DNA of 64,000 nt from Streptoalloteichus hindustanus (GCF_900129375.1 NZ_FQVN01000014.1:1-64000), one strand, 5' to 3'. Shown: positions 7,542-15,231, counted from the stretch's first letter. Translations and numbers: made by a program. Notes: generated by a model from the sequence alone, not told the origin.

Positions 7542-8741
7542 TTAAGCGCCCAGCAGTGTGAGTGCCGCAGCGTGGTAGATGGCCTGGACAGTGGGAATCG
7601 TGTCCAGTTGGATGCGTTCGTCGGTGCCGTGCAGGCCGATGTAGGCGACGCCGAAGCCGGCGGTGGCGGGGATGCCGAGGCCGGCGAGGTAGTTGCCGAT
7701 GTTGGACGGCCCAGCGACCTTCGCCTTGACCTCGATCCCGGCGCTGTTGGCGGCATCGAGAAGAGCCGTGCGGAGTCGGGAGTCCTCGGCGAGGGCGTAG
7801 GCAGGCCATCGGGTGTCGACCTGGATGAGGGTGGGCCGGGTACCTGGCCAGGCATCATCGACCTCTGCCACGAGACGCTCAAGAAACCGGGCGCCGTCGG
7901 CACTGTGGAAGGTAGGAGTGGTACGGATGTCGACGTTGAGCGTGCAGAGGTCCGGAGTGACTGAATAACCTCCGCCGCCCTGGACCGAGGTAACGGTGAG
8001 TTTGCCGGTCAGCGGGAATCCGGCGCTCGCGCCGTCGGGAAGCTCAGCAGTGGACAGGGCCCGGATGAGGTCGGCGGCCTTCTCGATGGCGCTGGGGGTG
8101 GTCTTGCTGCCACCGGAGTGCGAGGCGACTCCGTGGACGTGCAGCTTGGCCCGGTGCACGCCGCGTCCGCCGACGACGAGCTTGTCCATTCCGGGGTAGC
8201 CGATCATCACACCGGCCACGTCATGAGGAGCGTCTGGGCCCTCGAAGTAGCGGCGGGCACCACCGAATCCGCCGGTGTGCTCGTCGACGTCGAACAGCAG
8301 CACCATGCTGCCGCGGAGCTGATCGGTGATGGTGGCCAGGCGGGCGGCGATATGGCAGAAGATCGCGGCCCCGGACTTGGAATCGGCGCTGCCACGCCCA
8401 TAGAGCCAACCGTTCTCGATGACGGCAGCAGTCGGCGCGTGGGTCCAGGCGTGCTCGTCGCCGAAGGGCGCGGTGTCCAGGCAGGCGTCGAGCACCCACC
8501 GCGGACCGGGCCGCGAGCCGCTGACTTCACAGGTGAGGCCCACCGTGGCACCGGTGGAGTCCTTGAGCACGGTCGCGGGAAGCCCGCGCTGGGCGAGCCA
8601 GCTGCCGATTCGGTCGAGCACCGGCTCGTAGGGGTCTAGACCGCCCCGGCTGGGGATGGCGACCAGGTCACGGGTCAACTCGATCACGGACTCGTGGTCT
8701 TCCTTGGCCTCGGCCAGTACGTCATGAATGATCGCGTTCAC
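7542..8741 (-). CDS. M20-family peptidase homologue with substituted metal ligands
   Basis: The 399-residue protein has M20 (ArgE/DapE/CPG2) architecture, including the lid-domain motif HGVASHSGG (His208), YGRGSADSK with bridging Asp120, and a C-terminal GLHGTDERI (His371). Several canonical metal positions differ: GHxD is ACLD (Cys87), the DEE catalytic/ligand pair is DEH (Glu154-His155), and the usual E/D before P is Tyr182 (IGYPG). It may therefore bind metal unusually, or have been recruited to another reaction. GTG 8741 has GGGAGGTG upstream and overlaps the XRE gene by 20 bp. It is the last gene of a three-gene operon opposite the AlaDH/MT/LysRS-like/SpeD operon, so I infer it acts on an amide intermediate of that pathway. 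Confidence 0.8.
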   Translation of the reverse strand: MNAIIHDVLAEAKEDHESVIELTRDLVAIPSRGGLDPYEPVLDRIGSWLAQRGLPATVLKDSTGATVGLTCEVSGSRPGPRWVLDACLDTAPFGDEHAWTHAPTAAVIENGWLYGRGSADSKSGAAIFCHIAARLATITDQLRGSMVLLFDVDEHTGGFGGARRYFEGPDAPHDVAGVMIGYPGMDKLVVGGRGVHRAKLHVHGVASHSGGSKTTPSAIEKAADLIRALSTAELPDGASAGFPLTGKLTVTSVQGGGGYSVTPDLCTLNVDIRTTPTFHSADGARFLERLVAEVDDAWPGTRPTLIQVDTRWPAYALAEDSRLRTALLDAANSAGIEVKAKVAGPSNIGNYLAGLGIPATAGFGVAYIGLHGTDERIQLDTIPTVQAIYHAAALTLLGA

Positions 8742-9582
8742 GACCGGCACCTCCCTCAATCCAGCTACTCTGATGGGTGCCTTGCGTGTAGCTTCGCACG
8801 GTAGGTAGGTCGCGTAACGCTTGCTCGGTCTCCACCCTCCGGGCACCCGCGTAGCACTGGCGTGCATGGTCGATCAGCCGTTCGGCCACGCCCGACTCGA
8901 ACAGCACTCCGGAGTCAAACGCCTCGGACGAGGTCAGCGACGGGATCGGCACGACGGCGGCGGACTCCGATGCGCAGAAGAAGCGCTCCGGTGTGCGAAG
9001 GTCGTCATCGACGATGCCGATGTGCAGCGTCTTCACCCCGAGGCTCCGGTCGTGGGGGTCGCGAATGGTAACCAGCCGAAGTAGGTGCTCTCTGAGCACC
9101 GGGTGGCGGGGTGGTCCGAACAGCACCCGGTAGTGCACCAGCTCGGGTCGTTCGGAGAGTACAGCCACGATCGTGTCCAGGTAGGTTCCGTCGCGGGACC
9201 GGGATCCCACGACCGCCAAGTACTGCCGGGCGTCGCGCACGACCTCAGTCATCGCCTCGCGCAGATCGTGGTGCCCAACCAGCAGCCGCGGGGTCTCCGA
9301 CGCGGCGGTCAACTTCTGGTCTTGGTGCGCGAACAGCACTTCCGGGGGTTGACCGAAGTAGTCGGAAAGCACCTTGCGGTACTTGATGCTGGTGATGTGG
9401 ACGCCGCGCTCCCAGCCGGACAGCATGCTCGGCGTCACTCCGGACGAGCCCTCTTTCGACTGGTGGTCCAGGTCTTCGCACAGCTGCTCCAGCGTGGCGG
9501 GAATCGCCAACCTGGCTTGCCGCAGTGGGGACATGCCCTGGACGCCGGTCGGGCTCTTCGTAGTGCGTCGACGCCCGGCCAT
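8722..9582 (-). CDS. XRE-type helix-turn-helix regulator with C-terminal sensor domain
   Basis: The 286-residue protein has an N-terminal Cro/C1-like HTH (about residues 17-80, TPSMLSGWERG as the recognition-helix region), followed by a domain of about 180 residues containing GSRSRDGTYLDTIVAVL and DDLRTPERFFCAS that resembles the DUF5919/phospholipase-D-like C-terminus found on some actinobacterial XRE regulators. ATG 9582 is preceded by AAGGGCAGGGA. It sits between the ASCH-like gene (30 bp upstream) and the M20 gene (20-bp overlap) and is the obvious local regulator of both divergent arms. Confidence 0.8.
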   Translation of the reverse strand: MAGRRRTTKSPTGVQGMSPLRQARLAIPATLEQLCEDLDHQSKEGSSGVTPSMLSGWERGVHITSIKYRKVLSDYFGQPPEVLFAHQDQKLTAASETPRLLVGHHDLREAMTEVVRDARQYLAVVGSRSRDGTYLDTIVAVLSERPELVHYRVLFGPPRHPVLREHLLRLVTIRDPHDRSLGVKTLHIGIVDDDLRTPERFFCASESAAVVPIPSLTSSEAFDSGVLFESGVAERLIDHARQCYAGARRVETEQALRDLPTVRSYTQGTHQSSWIEGGAGRERDHS

Positions 9583-9612
9583 CGCGATCCCTGCCCTTTC
9601 TCGTGACGGTGA

Positions 9613-10149
9613 TCAGGCTACCGAGGCAGGATGCTGAATGATCAGCTCGCGCACCACGTCGACGGAGGTGAGCTTGGTGCAGACGCCAACCAACGCGGGG
9701 TTGCGGTCGACGAGGGTGTAGCCCTGCGGTGGGTGGAAGGAGCCGAGTATCCCGGTCAGCTCCTCGGCGGTGAACCCGGGGTACTCGCGCACCTGCCGGA
9801 TCGGGATTGCGAAACCGCGCTCCAGGTCCTTGAGGTACTCGTAGACGGACTTGCCGTTGCCCACGTGGGCCTGCTCGGCGATGTCGGCGATCCGGCGGGG
9901 TGTGTCCACGACGGCGGGGGCAAGGTCGATCACTGCGGCCAGCTTCGACACCGGTGCGGTGAGGTAGACGAACCATGTGGTGGGCCGGTCCGCGAGGTAT
10001 CGGCGGCGGAACTCGTGCCGCTTCAGCCTTTGCCAGATCAGCTCGTAGTACTCCGGGTTGAGCGACATCAGCACCCGCTCGCGCTCCACGGGGAGATCCA
10101 GGTCGGCGGCACCGAACAAGTCGTCTTGCACTCGCAAGCTCCTCATCAT
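9613..10149 (-). CDS. ASCH/PUA-like domain protein
   Basis: The product (178 residues from ATG 10149; ATG 10146 and GTG 10155 are alternatives) contains MSLNPEYYELIWQ...KRHEFRRRY followed by a strand WFVYLTAPVSKLAAVIDL. The pattern (x-S-[IL]-x-P-x-Y-x-x-x-I-x-x-G/R-x-K-x-x-E-[FY]-R) is characteristic of ASCH domains, PUA-like folds thought to bind RNA or nucleotides. The C-terminal half (FHPPQGYTLVDRNPALVG) is not recognised. It is first in the minus-strand arm of the divergent cluster. A regulatory or RNA-binding role alongside the XRE protein is inference. Confidence 0.6.
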   Translation of the reverse strand: MMRSLRVQDDLFGAADLDLPVERERVLMSLNPEYYELIWQRLKRHEFRRRYLADRPTTWFVYLTAPVSKLAAVIDLAPAVVDTPRRIADIAEQAHVGNGKSVYEYLKDLERGFAIPIRQVREYPGFTAEELTGILGSFHPPQGYTLVDRNPALVGVCTKLTSVDVVRELIIQHPASVA

Positions 10150-10286
10150 GATCACGCCACCAGCGGTCGGCGACTCGCTGAGGCAACGCAGTGTAGTCAC
10201 CCGGATGCTTGTGGCTCTGTTCTGACGTCTCTCCTGCCTGTTCACCAGGACATTCGGCGGGCCCGTGAACAACGGATCGACAAGCG

Positions 10287-10336
10287 GTGATCACGGACCG
10301 CGCACGCGATGATCTGGCTCTGCGGATCACGGTGCG
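10287..10336. promoter_or_regulatory. divergent promoter region with direct repeat
   Basis: The 232-bp divergent region between the ASCH-like and AlaDH-like genes contains GATCACGG twice (about 10288-10296 and 10325-10332), about 37 bp apart. This is a weak candidate for the XRE operator; no convincing -35/-10 pair could be fixed. Confidence 0.25.
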
Positions 10337-10381
10337 TGACGCTTCCAATGCGACGAGTACGGCAGGCTATTGGAGGCTCGG

Positions 10382-11491
10382 ATGCACAGCTCCGCCGCGC
10401 ACGTTATCGGCTTCCCCCGTGAGTCCACGCCCGGCGACCGACGCACGCTGCTCACCCCGACCGTGGCCTGTGCGCTGCGCGAGGGCGGGTTCGAGGTCGT
10501 GACGGAGCCCGGTATCGGTGCTGGGGTGTTTTGTGGCGATGCCGACCTGGCCGCCCAGGGAGTGCGGTTCTCCGATCCTGAGGAGGTGTGGAACGCACCG
10601 CTGGTGCTGCGCTACAAGAACACCAGTGCTGGCGACCTGGCCTGCCTGCATCCCGGGCAGTCAATAGGTGCGCTGTTCCATGCCGAGGGCGACCGGGCTC
10701 TGCTGTCCGCCTTGGCCAGCAGCGGGGTTAGCGCGTACAGCTACGAGTTCGTCGAGGAGGGCGGCCGCTTTCCGCTGGCTGCGCCGGGCGGGGAGATCGC
10801 CGGTATCCAAGCAGTTCTCGTTGGATCGCAAGCACTACAGACTGTCCACAATGGACGCGGCGTGCTCCTGGCGCGCGTTACTGGCGCCGCCGCGCCCCGC
10901 GTCGTGGTGATCGGCTGCGGCAACGTGGGCTCGGCCGCGGCGCGAACCGCCGCGGCGCTTGGCGCGGAGGTCACTGTGCTGGTGCGGTCGGAGACGTCAG
11001 CAAACCGCTATCTGCCAACCGTGCCGCGGGGCGTGCGGGTCACGGTCAACACGCCCGAGTCCCGCCATAGCGCGCTGTCCGGAGCGGACCTTGTGATCGG
11101 GGCAATCCTGGTATCCACCTTCGACACCCCGCCGATGATCACGGAAGCCGACCTGCGGGAGATGAAGCAGGGCGCGGTAATCGTGGACGCCACTTGCGGT
11201 TACGGGGATGGCTACCTTCCCACCGCTGGTCCGGTACAGCGACCTGGTGACGCGCCGCAGGTAGTCCAGGGCGTGCTGCACGTCAAGCTCGACGCGCTCC
11301 CGGCACTGGTTCCCGTCACTACGACCGAGGCGTACACCGCCAACGCCGCTCCCTACCTGGTGCGGCTCGCCCGCGTCGCCCTACTTGATGCCGCTGATCC
11401 GGCGATCGAGTCGGCGCGAATCGCCCAGGAGGGCCGTTTGGTGCACCCGGTTTGCCGCCAGCACGCCGTATTCCACGGGATCCCGGCGTGA
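10382..11491 (+). CDS. alanine dehydrogenase/PNT-family NAD(P)-dependent dehydrogenase
   Basis: The 369-residue protein starts IGFPREST..DRRTLLTP, the AlaDH/PNT N-terminal motif with the substrate-binding Arg, and has a Rossmann GCGNVGSAA loop near residue 178. The YKN lysine (AlaDH Lys75 equivalent) and the LFHAE histidine (His96 equivalent) are present, while the C-terminal catalytic segment reads VDATCGYGDGY instead of the alanine dehydrogenase DxAIDQGG. It is therefore probably not a housekeeping alanine dehydrogenase. Carboxyethyl-ornithine/lysine (opine-like) reductive amination is one family activity that would fit the cluster. ATG 10382 has GGAGG six bases upstream. The stop overlaps the next GTG by four bases. 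Confidence 0.75.
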   Translation: MHSSAAHVIGFPRESTPGDRRTLLTPTVACALREGGFEVVTEPGIGAGVFCGDADLAAQGVRFSDPEEVWNAPLVLRYKNTSAGDLACLHPGQSIGALFHAEGDRALLSALASSGVSAYSYEFVEEGGRFPLAAPGGEIAGIQAVLVGSQALQTVHNGRGVLLARVTGAAAPRVVVIGCGNVGSAAARTAAALGAEVTVLVRSETSANRYLPTVPRGVRVTVNTPESRHSALSGADLVIGAILVSTFDTPPMITEADLREMKQGAVIVDATCGYGDGYLPTAGPVQRPGDAPQVVQGVLHVKLDALPALVPVTTTEAYTANAAPYLVRLARVALLDAADPAIESARIAQEGRLVHPVCRQHAVFHGIPA

Positions 11492-12276
11492 TCACCCCGA
11501 GTTCCGCCGCGGTGGTGGCCTCCTACGACGGGCGGGCCAGGTTCGGTCGCACCGAAGTTGCGGCAGTTCGCCGCCCGCGCCTCCTGCGAGGGCTGCTCGC
11601 CACCGCTGCTCACGTCGCGGAGATCCCTTGTGGGGCAGGGCATTTCCTCTCCAGCTACGCCCGCACGTCGGTCGCGGCGACCCTGGTGGATGCCAGCGCG
11701 GCAATGCTCGCCACCGCAGTCGAGCACGCCGTGGAGGTCGGGCAGCGTGCCGAGCGGACGTTCCCGATGCTGGCCTACTGGCAGGAGGTGACGCTGCCCG
11801 AAGACGTCGACTTGGTCGTGGTGCCCAACGCCGCGTTGAACCAGCTGGCCTGCCAAGCGCCGTTGACCGACCTGCTTGCCTGTCTGCGTGTGGCCGCGAG
11901 TCCAGGCACCGAGGTGCTGGCTCAGGTGGCTTGTACCCATCGTGACGGCGGTGTGGACACCGCCACCTTCTATGACCCGGCCCGGCAGCACCGGGTGTGG
12001 TTCGCCGACCGCGGGTTCAAGCCCACCCAAACCAGCGGTGCCGTGCTCCGGCGACGCCGCCAGCATCGCGACGGCAACCGGCTGCACATCGAGTTCGACT
12101 ACCGCGACGGGACGGGGACCAGCATGCACTCCAGCACGGTGGAACTGGAGCTGTTCACCGCAGCTCGGTTGGCCGAGGCGTTCACCTCAGCGGGGTTCGG
12201 GCATGTCCGGTTCTTGCCAGGCGAGGGCGGGCTCTCCGAAGTCCTCGCGACTGCTGAGGGAGGAGACCGGCTATGA
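11488..12276 (+). CDS. SAM-dependent methyltransferase-like protein 1
   Basis: The 262-residue Rossmann-fold class-I methyltransferase has motif I as AEIPCGAGHFL, an acidic strand-2 end in TLVDASAAML and a strand-4 segment VDLVVVPNAALNQ. The GTG start makes a GTGA overlap with the dehydrogenase, and its own stop overlaps the next ATG (ATGA), so it is translationally coupled on both sides. The methyl (or, given SpeD in the operon, aminopropyl) acceptor is unknown; a role on the product of the dehydrogenase is inferred from order. Confidence 0.7.
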   Translation: MITPSSAAVVASYDGRARFGRTEVAAVRRPRLLRGLLATAAHVAEIPCGAGHFLSSYARTSVAATLVDASAAMLATAVEHAVEVGQRAERTFPMLAYWQEVTLPEDVDLVVVPNAALNQLACQAPLTDLLACLRVAASPGTEVLAQVACTHRDGGVDTATFYDPARQHRVWFADRGFKPTQTSGAVLRRRRQHRDGNRLHIEFDYRDGTGTSMHSSTVELELFTAARLAEAFTSAGFGHVRFLPGEGGLSEVLATAEGGDRL

Positions 12277-13007
12277 ATGGCGCCCAGACCGTGGCGAACG
12301 CGGACGCCTACTGGCGGCGCTATTACGCCGAGCGGTTCCGCTTCGGCCTGGCCACTGAGGACATCCTCGCCGTCCTTATGCAGATCCCGCCCATCGACAG
12401 CTGGGCGGACCTGGGATCCGGCTCGGAGTCGATGTTGTGGGCCATCGCCCTGCGCGCCTGCCGGTTCGTCGCGGTCGATGCTGACCCACAGCGACTGGAG
12501 ATCCTTCGGCAGTTCGCCGCCAGGGGCCGACCGCGTGGAGTACACGCCACAGCGCTGCGCCTGTGTGGACGCACCGATTCCAACGCCTTCGAGATGCGTT
12601 GCCGATCGCTGTCCGCCGTCGTCCGTGCCGACTGCCTGGCCCAGTCGTTACCTGCGGACCCGCACCTGATACCAGGCTCTTTCGAGCTGATCACTCAGTT
12701 CGGACTGCTCGGGTTGTGTCGTGACGCTGAGCACTTCACCACCAGCTTCACCCACCTGCACTTCCTGCTCACGCCTGGCGGCTGGACGGCCGGCGCGAAC
12801 TGGGTCGCCCGCGACTCCCGTGGGCGCGTCGAGCTGACCGAGCAGTTGTACCGGAACGCCGCCACCCGCGCGGGTGTGAACCTGCTGCTGCTCAAAAAGA
12901 TCACCAGTGCCGACCCTGACTTCCCCGCCGTGTGGATCTATCTTGGCCAGACAAGGAGGACACCCCTGTGCCCCCCACCGCCCAACCTCCATCGTCGAGT
13001 GAGCTGA
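12273..13007 (+). CDS. SAM-dependent methyltransferase-like protein 2
   Basis: The 244-residue protein has motif I SWADLGSGSESML and strand-2 VAVDADPQRLEIL, with a C-terminal segment ending LLLLKKITSADPDFPAVWIYLG. It is distantly related in layout to the preceding methyltransferase but not a close paralogue. The ATG overlaps the previous stop by four bases. Its last 40 bases overlap the LysRS-like gene and hold that gene's AAGGAGGA ribosome site. Spermidine-synthase-like aminopropyl transfer is a possibility because a SpeD homologue is in the operon, but no spermidine-synthase signature motif is visible. Confidence 0.65.
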   Translation: MNGAQTVANADAYWRRYYAERFRFGLATEDILAVLMQIPPIDSWADLGSGSESMLWAIALRACRFVAVDADPQRLEILRQFAARGRPRGVHATALRLCGRTDSNAFEMRCRSLSAVVRADCLAQSLPADPHLIPGSFELITQFGLLGLCRDAEHFTTSFTHLHFLLTPGGWTAGANWVARDSRGRVELTEQLYRNAATRAGVNLLLLKKITSADPDFPAVWIYLGQTRRTPLCPPPPNLHRRVS

Positions 13008-14116
13008 TCTTCGCTCCCGTCGGGATCGCGCACCTCACCCGCGACAACGCCGATCTACTGCGGGGTGCGGCCCGTGGCAAACAGCGGCTGCGAATCACCA
13101 CGGCGGCACAGCTCAACGGTACCCCGCACATTGGCACCGTCGTCACCGTGCTGTCCGTGTTCGCCATCGCGGCCCATGCCCGCGAGGCGCTTGACCTGCC
13201 GGCCACGGTCATATTCGACGCGCTTGACAACGCCCCGGCAGAGCAGATCGAGATCGACGGAGAGATCTACACCCGCACTGTTGGTGACCTCATCGACACC
13301 GGCCAGCTCGACCGAGCGAACCGGATCTCGGGGTTCGAGCGGCTGCTGCGGTGGGCGGCGGCTCGCTCAGATGTCCGGTACGAGTTCCGTCCCTACTCGA
13401 TCTACCAGGGGCTACCGCCCGTGCGGACCTGCCTATACACCATGGCATCTCGTCTGGAGGACTTCCGATCGATCGTGGCCCCGTCCGATGGGATCGTGCG
13501 CATTCGGCCGCGCTGTCCGGAGTGCCGTCTGATGGAGAAATCGGCGAAGAACCTGACCATCTCCGCAGGCGATGGAGTTGTCCAGCTCGACTCGCTCTGC
13601 CCGGTTCACGGTCGGTACCAGGAGATCATCGACATCAGCGGTTCGGATGGCTGGTACGACGCGAACACTCCGGTCCGTTCTATCCAAAAAGGGTTCCTGC
13701 TCTCTGCAGAACGTGAGTTGTACGAGGCATGCTCGGTGTCGGTCGACGGTGCTGATTGGGGCGGGGCCTGGCACGCCCATGTCCTCGCACCGGCACTGAC
13801 GACACTGGGGATCCCAGCGGCCAACTGGCCAGTCAGCATGTTCACCCCGCTCGTCCTGGATCGCAGCGGCGGCAAGCTGTCCAAGACCCTCTACGTCCGC
13901 TACGGCCCCGCCTACGCCGACCTGCCTGAGGCGTTCCTCAACCTCGACGTCCTGCTCGACCAGTACGGCGACGGCACCTTCGACGCGATCTGGACCGAGA
14001 TCACCCGCTGGGCCGCCGAACCTCGCCGGCTGCACCGCGCCTACACGGTCGACTACCTCGCCGACCTGATCCGCGCCTCCGCACACAACGCGATCCTCAA
14101 CCGACACACAGCCTGA
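12968..14116 (+). CDS. truncated class-I lysyl-tRNA-synthetase-like adenylating enzyme
   Basis: The 382-residue protein has class-I aminoacyl-tRNA synthetase signatures: NGTPHIGT (HIGH equivalent at His54-Thr57) and GGKLSKT (KMSKS equivalent at Lys303-Thr307). Between them is a zinc-knuckle-like Cys183-Pro-Glu-Cys186 and Cys211-Pro-Val-His214, as in archaeal-type class-I LysRS. Full class-I LysRS is about 520-550 residues; the C-terminal anticodon-binding part is missing. It probably activates an amino acid with ATP and passes it to a small acceptor or carrier instead of tRNA. GTG 12968 has AAGGAGGA upstream. It lies in a dedicated cluster with SpeD, a dehydrogenase and methyltransferases, which argues against a translation role. 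Confidence 0.75.
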   Translation: MPPTAQPPSSSELIFAPVGIAHLTRDNADLLRGAARGKQRLRITTAAQLNGTPHIGTVVTVLSVFAIAAHAREALDLPATVIFDALDNAPAEQIEIDGEIYTRTVGDLIDTGQLDRANRISGFERLLRWAAARSDVRYEFRPYSIYQGLPPVRTCLYTMASRLEDFRSIVAPSDGIVRIRPRCPECRLMEKSAKNLTISAGDGVVQLDSLCPVHGRYQEIIDISGSDGWYDANTPVRSIQKGFLLSAERELYEACSVSVDGADWGGAWHAHVLAPALTTLGIPAANWPVSMFTPLVLDRSGGKLSKTLYVRYGPAYADLPEAFLNLDVLLDQYGDGTFDAIWTEITRWAAEPRRLHRAYTVDYLADLIRASAHNAILNRHTA

Positions 14117-14133
14117 CTTTCAGGAGGTGCCTC

Positions 14134-14511
14134 TTGATCCACGCCGTCTACGACGTCACCCACTGCACCATCCCCAACCCTGAACTCGCTGAGCTGATCG
14201 AGGCCATGCGTCACACTGCCCACTGCCTAGGCTGCAGTGTCGTCGGCGAGCTACCCGTCCTTTTCCAGCCGCACGGTGCCACATGCGTCCTCGTGCTCGC
14301 CGAGTCCCACCTGACCGTCTCCACTTGGCCCGAACACCACCTCGCGCACATCGACCTGTTCACCTGCCGTGCGGACATCAATCCTGAACAGGCCATCGTG
14401 CCGATCTTGGCCATCCTCGGCGGGGGCACCGTGCACGGTCAGCGGATTCATCGCCGCGGCCCAAACAGCGCCGCAACCGGGACGGATCCAGCTGTGATCG
14501 GTGTCCATTGA
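14134..14511 (+). CDS. SpeD-family pyruvoyl decarboxylase homologue
   Basis: The 125-residue protein matches the prokaryotic S-adenosylmethionine decarboxylase family. AESHLTVSTWPEH contains Ser58, the expected self-cleavage and pyruvoyl serine, and DLFTC contains Cys78. The spacing between them (20) equals Ser63-Cys83 of the Thermotoga enzyme. The residue corresponding to its processing and catalytic His68 is Ser63 here. SpeD homologues that decarboxylate ornithine or arginine instead of SAM are known, so the substrate is open. The start is TTG 14134 behind a perfect AGGAGGTG. It is the last gene of the plus-strand operon, followed by a hairpin terminator at 14534. Confidence 0.8.
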   Translation: MIHAVYDVTHCTIPNPELAELIEAMRHTAHCLGCSVVGELPVLFQPHGATCVLVLAESHLTVSTWPEHHLAHIDLFTCRADINPEQAIVPILAILGGGTVHGQRIHRRGPNSAATGTDPAVIGVH

Positions 14512-14533
14512 GCTGATGCCCGGCATGACTAAC

Positions 14534-14561
14534 GCGGAGCCGGTCCTCATTCCGGCTCCGC
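14534..14561 (+). terminator. hairpin terminator after speD-like gene
   Basis: GCGGAGCCGG, eight-base loop, CCGGCTCCGC; 22 bp after the SpeD-like stop, ending the five-gene operon. Confidence 0.7.
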
Positions 14562-14719
14562 CCGGTCCTGGGTCTCCCGCAGGGCTGTGTGAGCGGGTGG
14601 GCAGGGGATGAGGCCCCCAACGGCGGGGGCCTCCGGCGGCGGGGCCGGACCGGTGTCTCGACAACAACGGCCGGCCTCGTCGTCCACCCAAAACTGTCCA
14701 TCTAGGACCGGAGGGTTTC

Positions 14720-14866
14720 GTGATCGAGTTCGTGAGCAGGCTGATGAGGTACGTGGCACCGAGGCGAGCGGTTGTGCGGCGGCGGGTGCGGGACAGGCTG
14801 CCGGCGGACCCTCGCGCCGTCTTGGCGTACGAGCTTCGTATGCGGGCTCTGCGGGGTGGCCGGTGA
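14720..14866 (+). CDS. 48-residue basic small protein
   Basis: The frame opens with GTG 14720 after GGAGGG (14710-14715) and encodes a 48-residue protein of about 27% Arg (MIEFVSRLMRYVAPRR then VVRRRVRDRL). Its TGA overlaps the GTG of the next gene (GTGA), a strong sign of translational coupling. No family recognised. A basic amphipathic helix could bind nucleic acid, or it may act mainly as a coupling leader. It is below common annotation length cut-offs. Confidence 0.5.
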   Translation: MIEFVSRLMRYVAPRRAVVRRRVRDRLPADPRAVLAYELRMRALRGGR

Positions 14867-15231
14867 ACGTCACAGATCAGCGGGCGGTGGAGGCGTTTCC
14901 GGAGTTGGGGCACCTGATCGCGTTGCGGAACCTGGGGTGGCGGTTTCTGCCTCCGCTGGTGCGGAACGGGGTGCCGGTGGAGGTGGACGGGTTCTGGGAG
15001 TGGCCGGGTGGGTGGTGTGACGTGATTCGGGTTCGGGACAGCTCGGAGGCGTTGGGGCTTCGGATGACGGGTGGGCGGCGGCCGGGGGTGGTGTGGGAGT
15101 ACGAGGGCGGGATGGTGGATGTGGTGGCGGCGTTGGTGTCGTTGCCGCCGCCGGGGGAGCGGTTGGCGCCCAGGTTGGTCACGGCGGCGGCGCCTCGGCT
15201 GTGGACCCCGGCCGAACCTCTTCTCCAGTAG
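14863..15231 (+). CDS. hypothetical protein upstream of XRE regulator
   Basis: A 122-residue protein starts at GTG 14863, overlapping the stop of the micro-ORF. It has a Trp/Gly-rich centre (VDGFWEWPGGWCDVIRV) and a mixed alpha/beta pattern (GVVWEYEGGMVDVVAALVSLPP). No signal peptide or membrane segment. The codon choice (long runs of ggg/gtg) looks less selected than its neighbours. In actinomycetes, small proteins next to DUF5753 XRE genes often form a two-gene regulatory unit, but the usual partner is DUF397, which this is not. Confidence 0.6.
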   Translation: MNVTDQRAVEAFPELGHLIALRNLGWRFLPPLVRNGVPVEVDGFWEWPGGWCDVIRVRDSSEALGLRMTGGRRPGVVWEYEGGMVDVVAALVSLPPPGERLAPRLVTAAAPRLWTPAEPLLQ

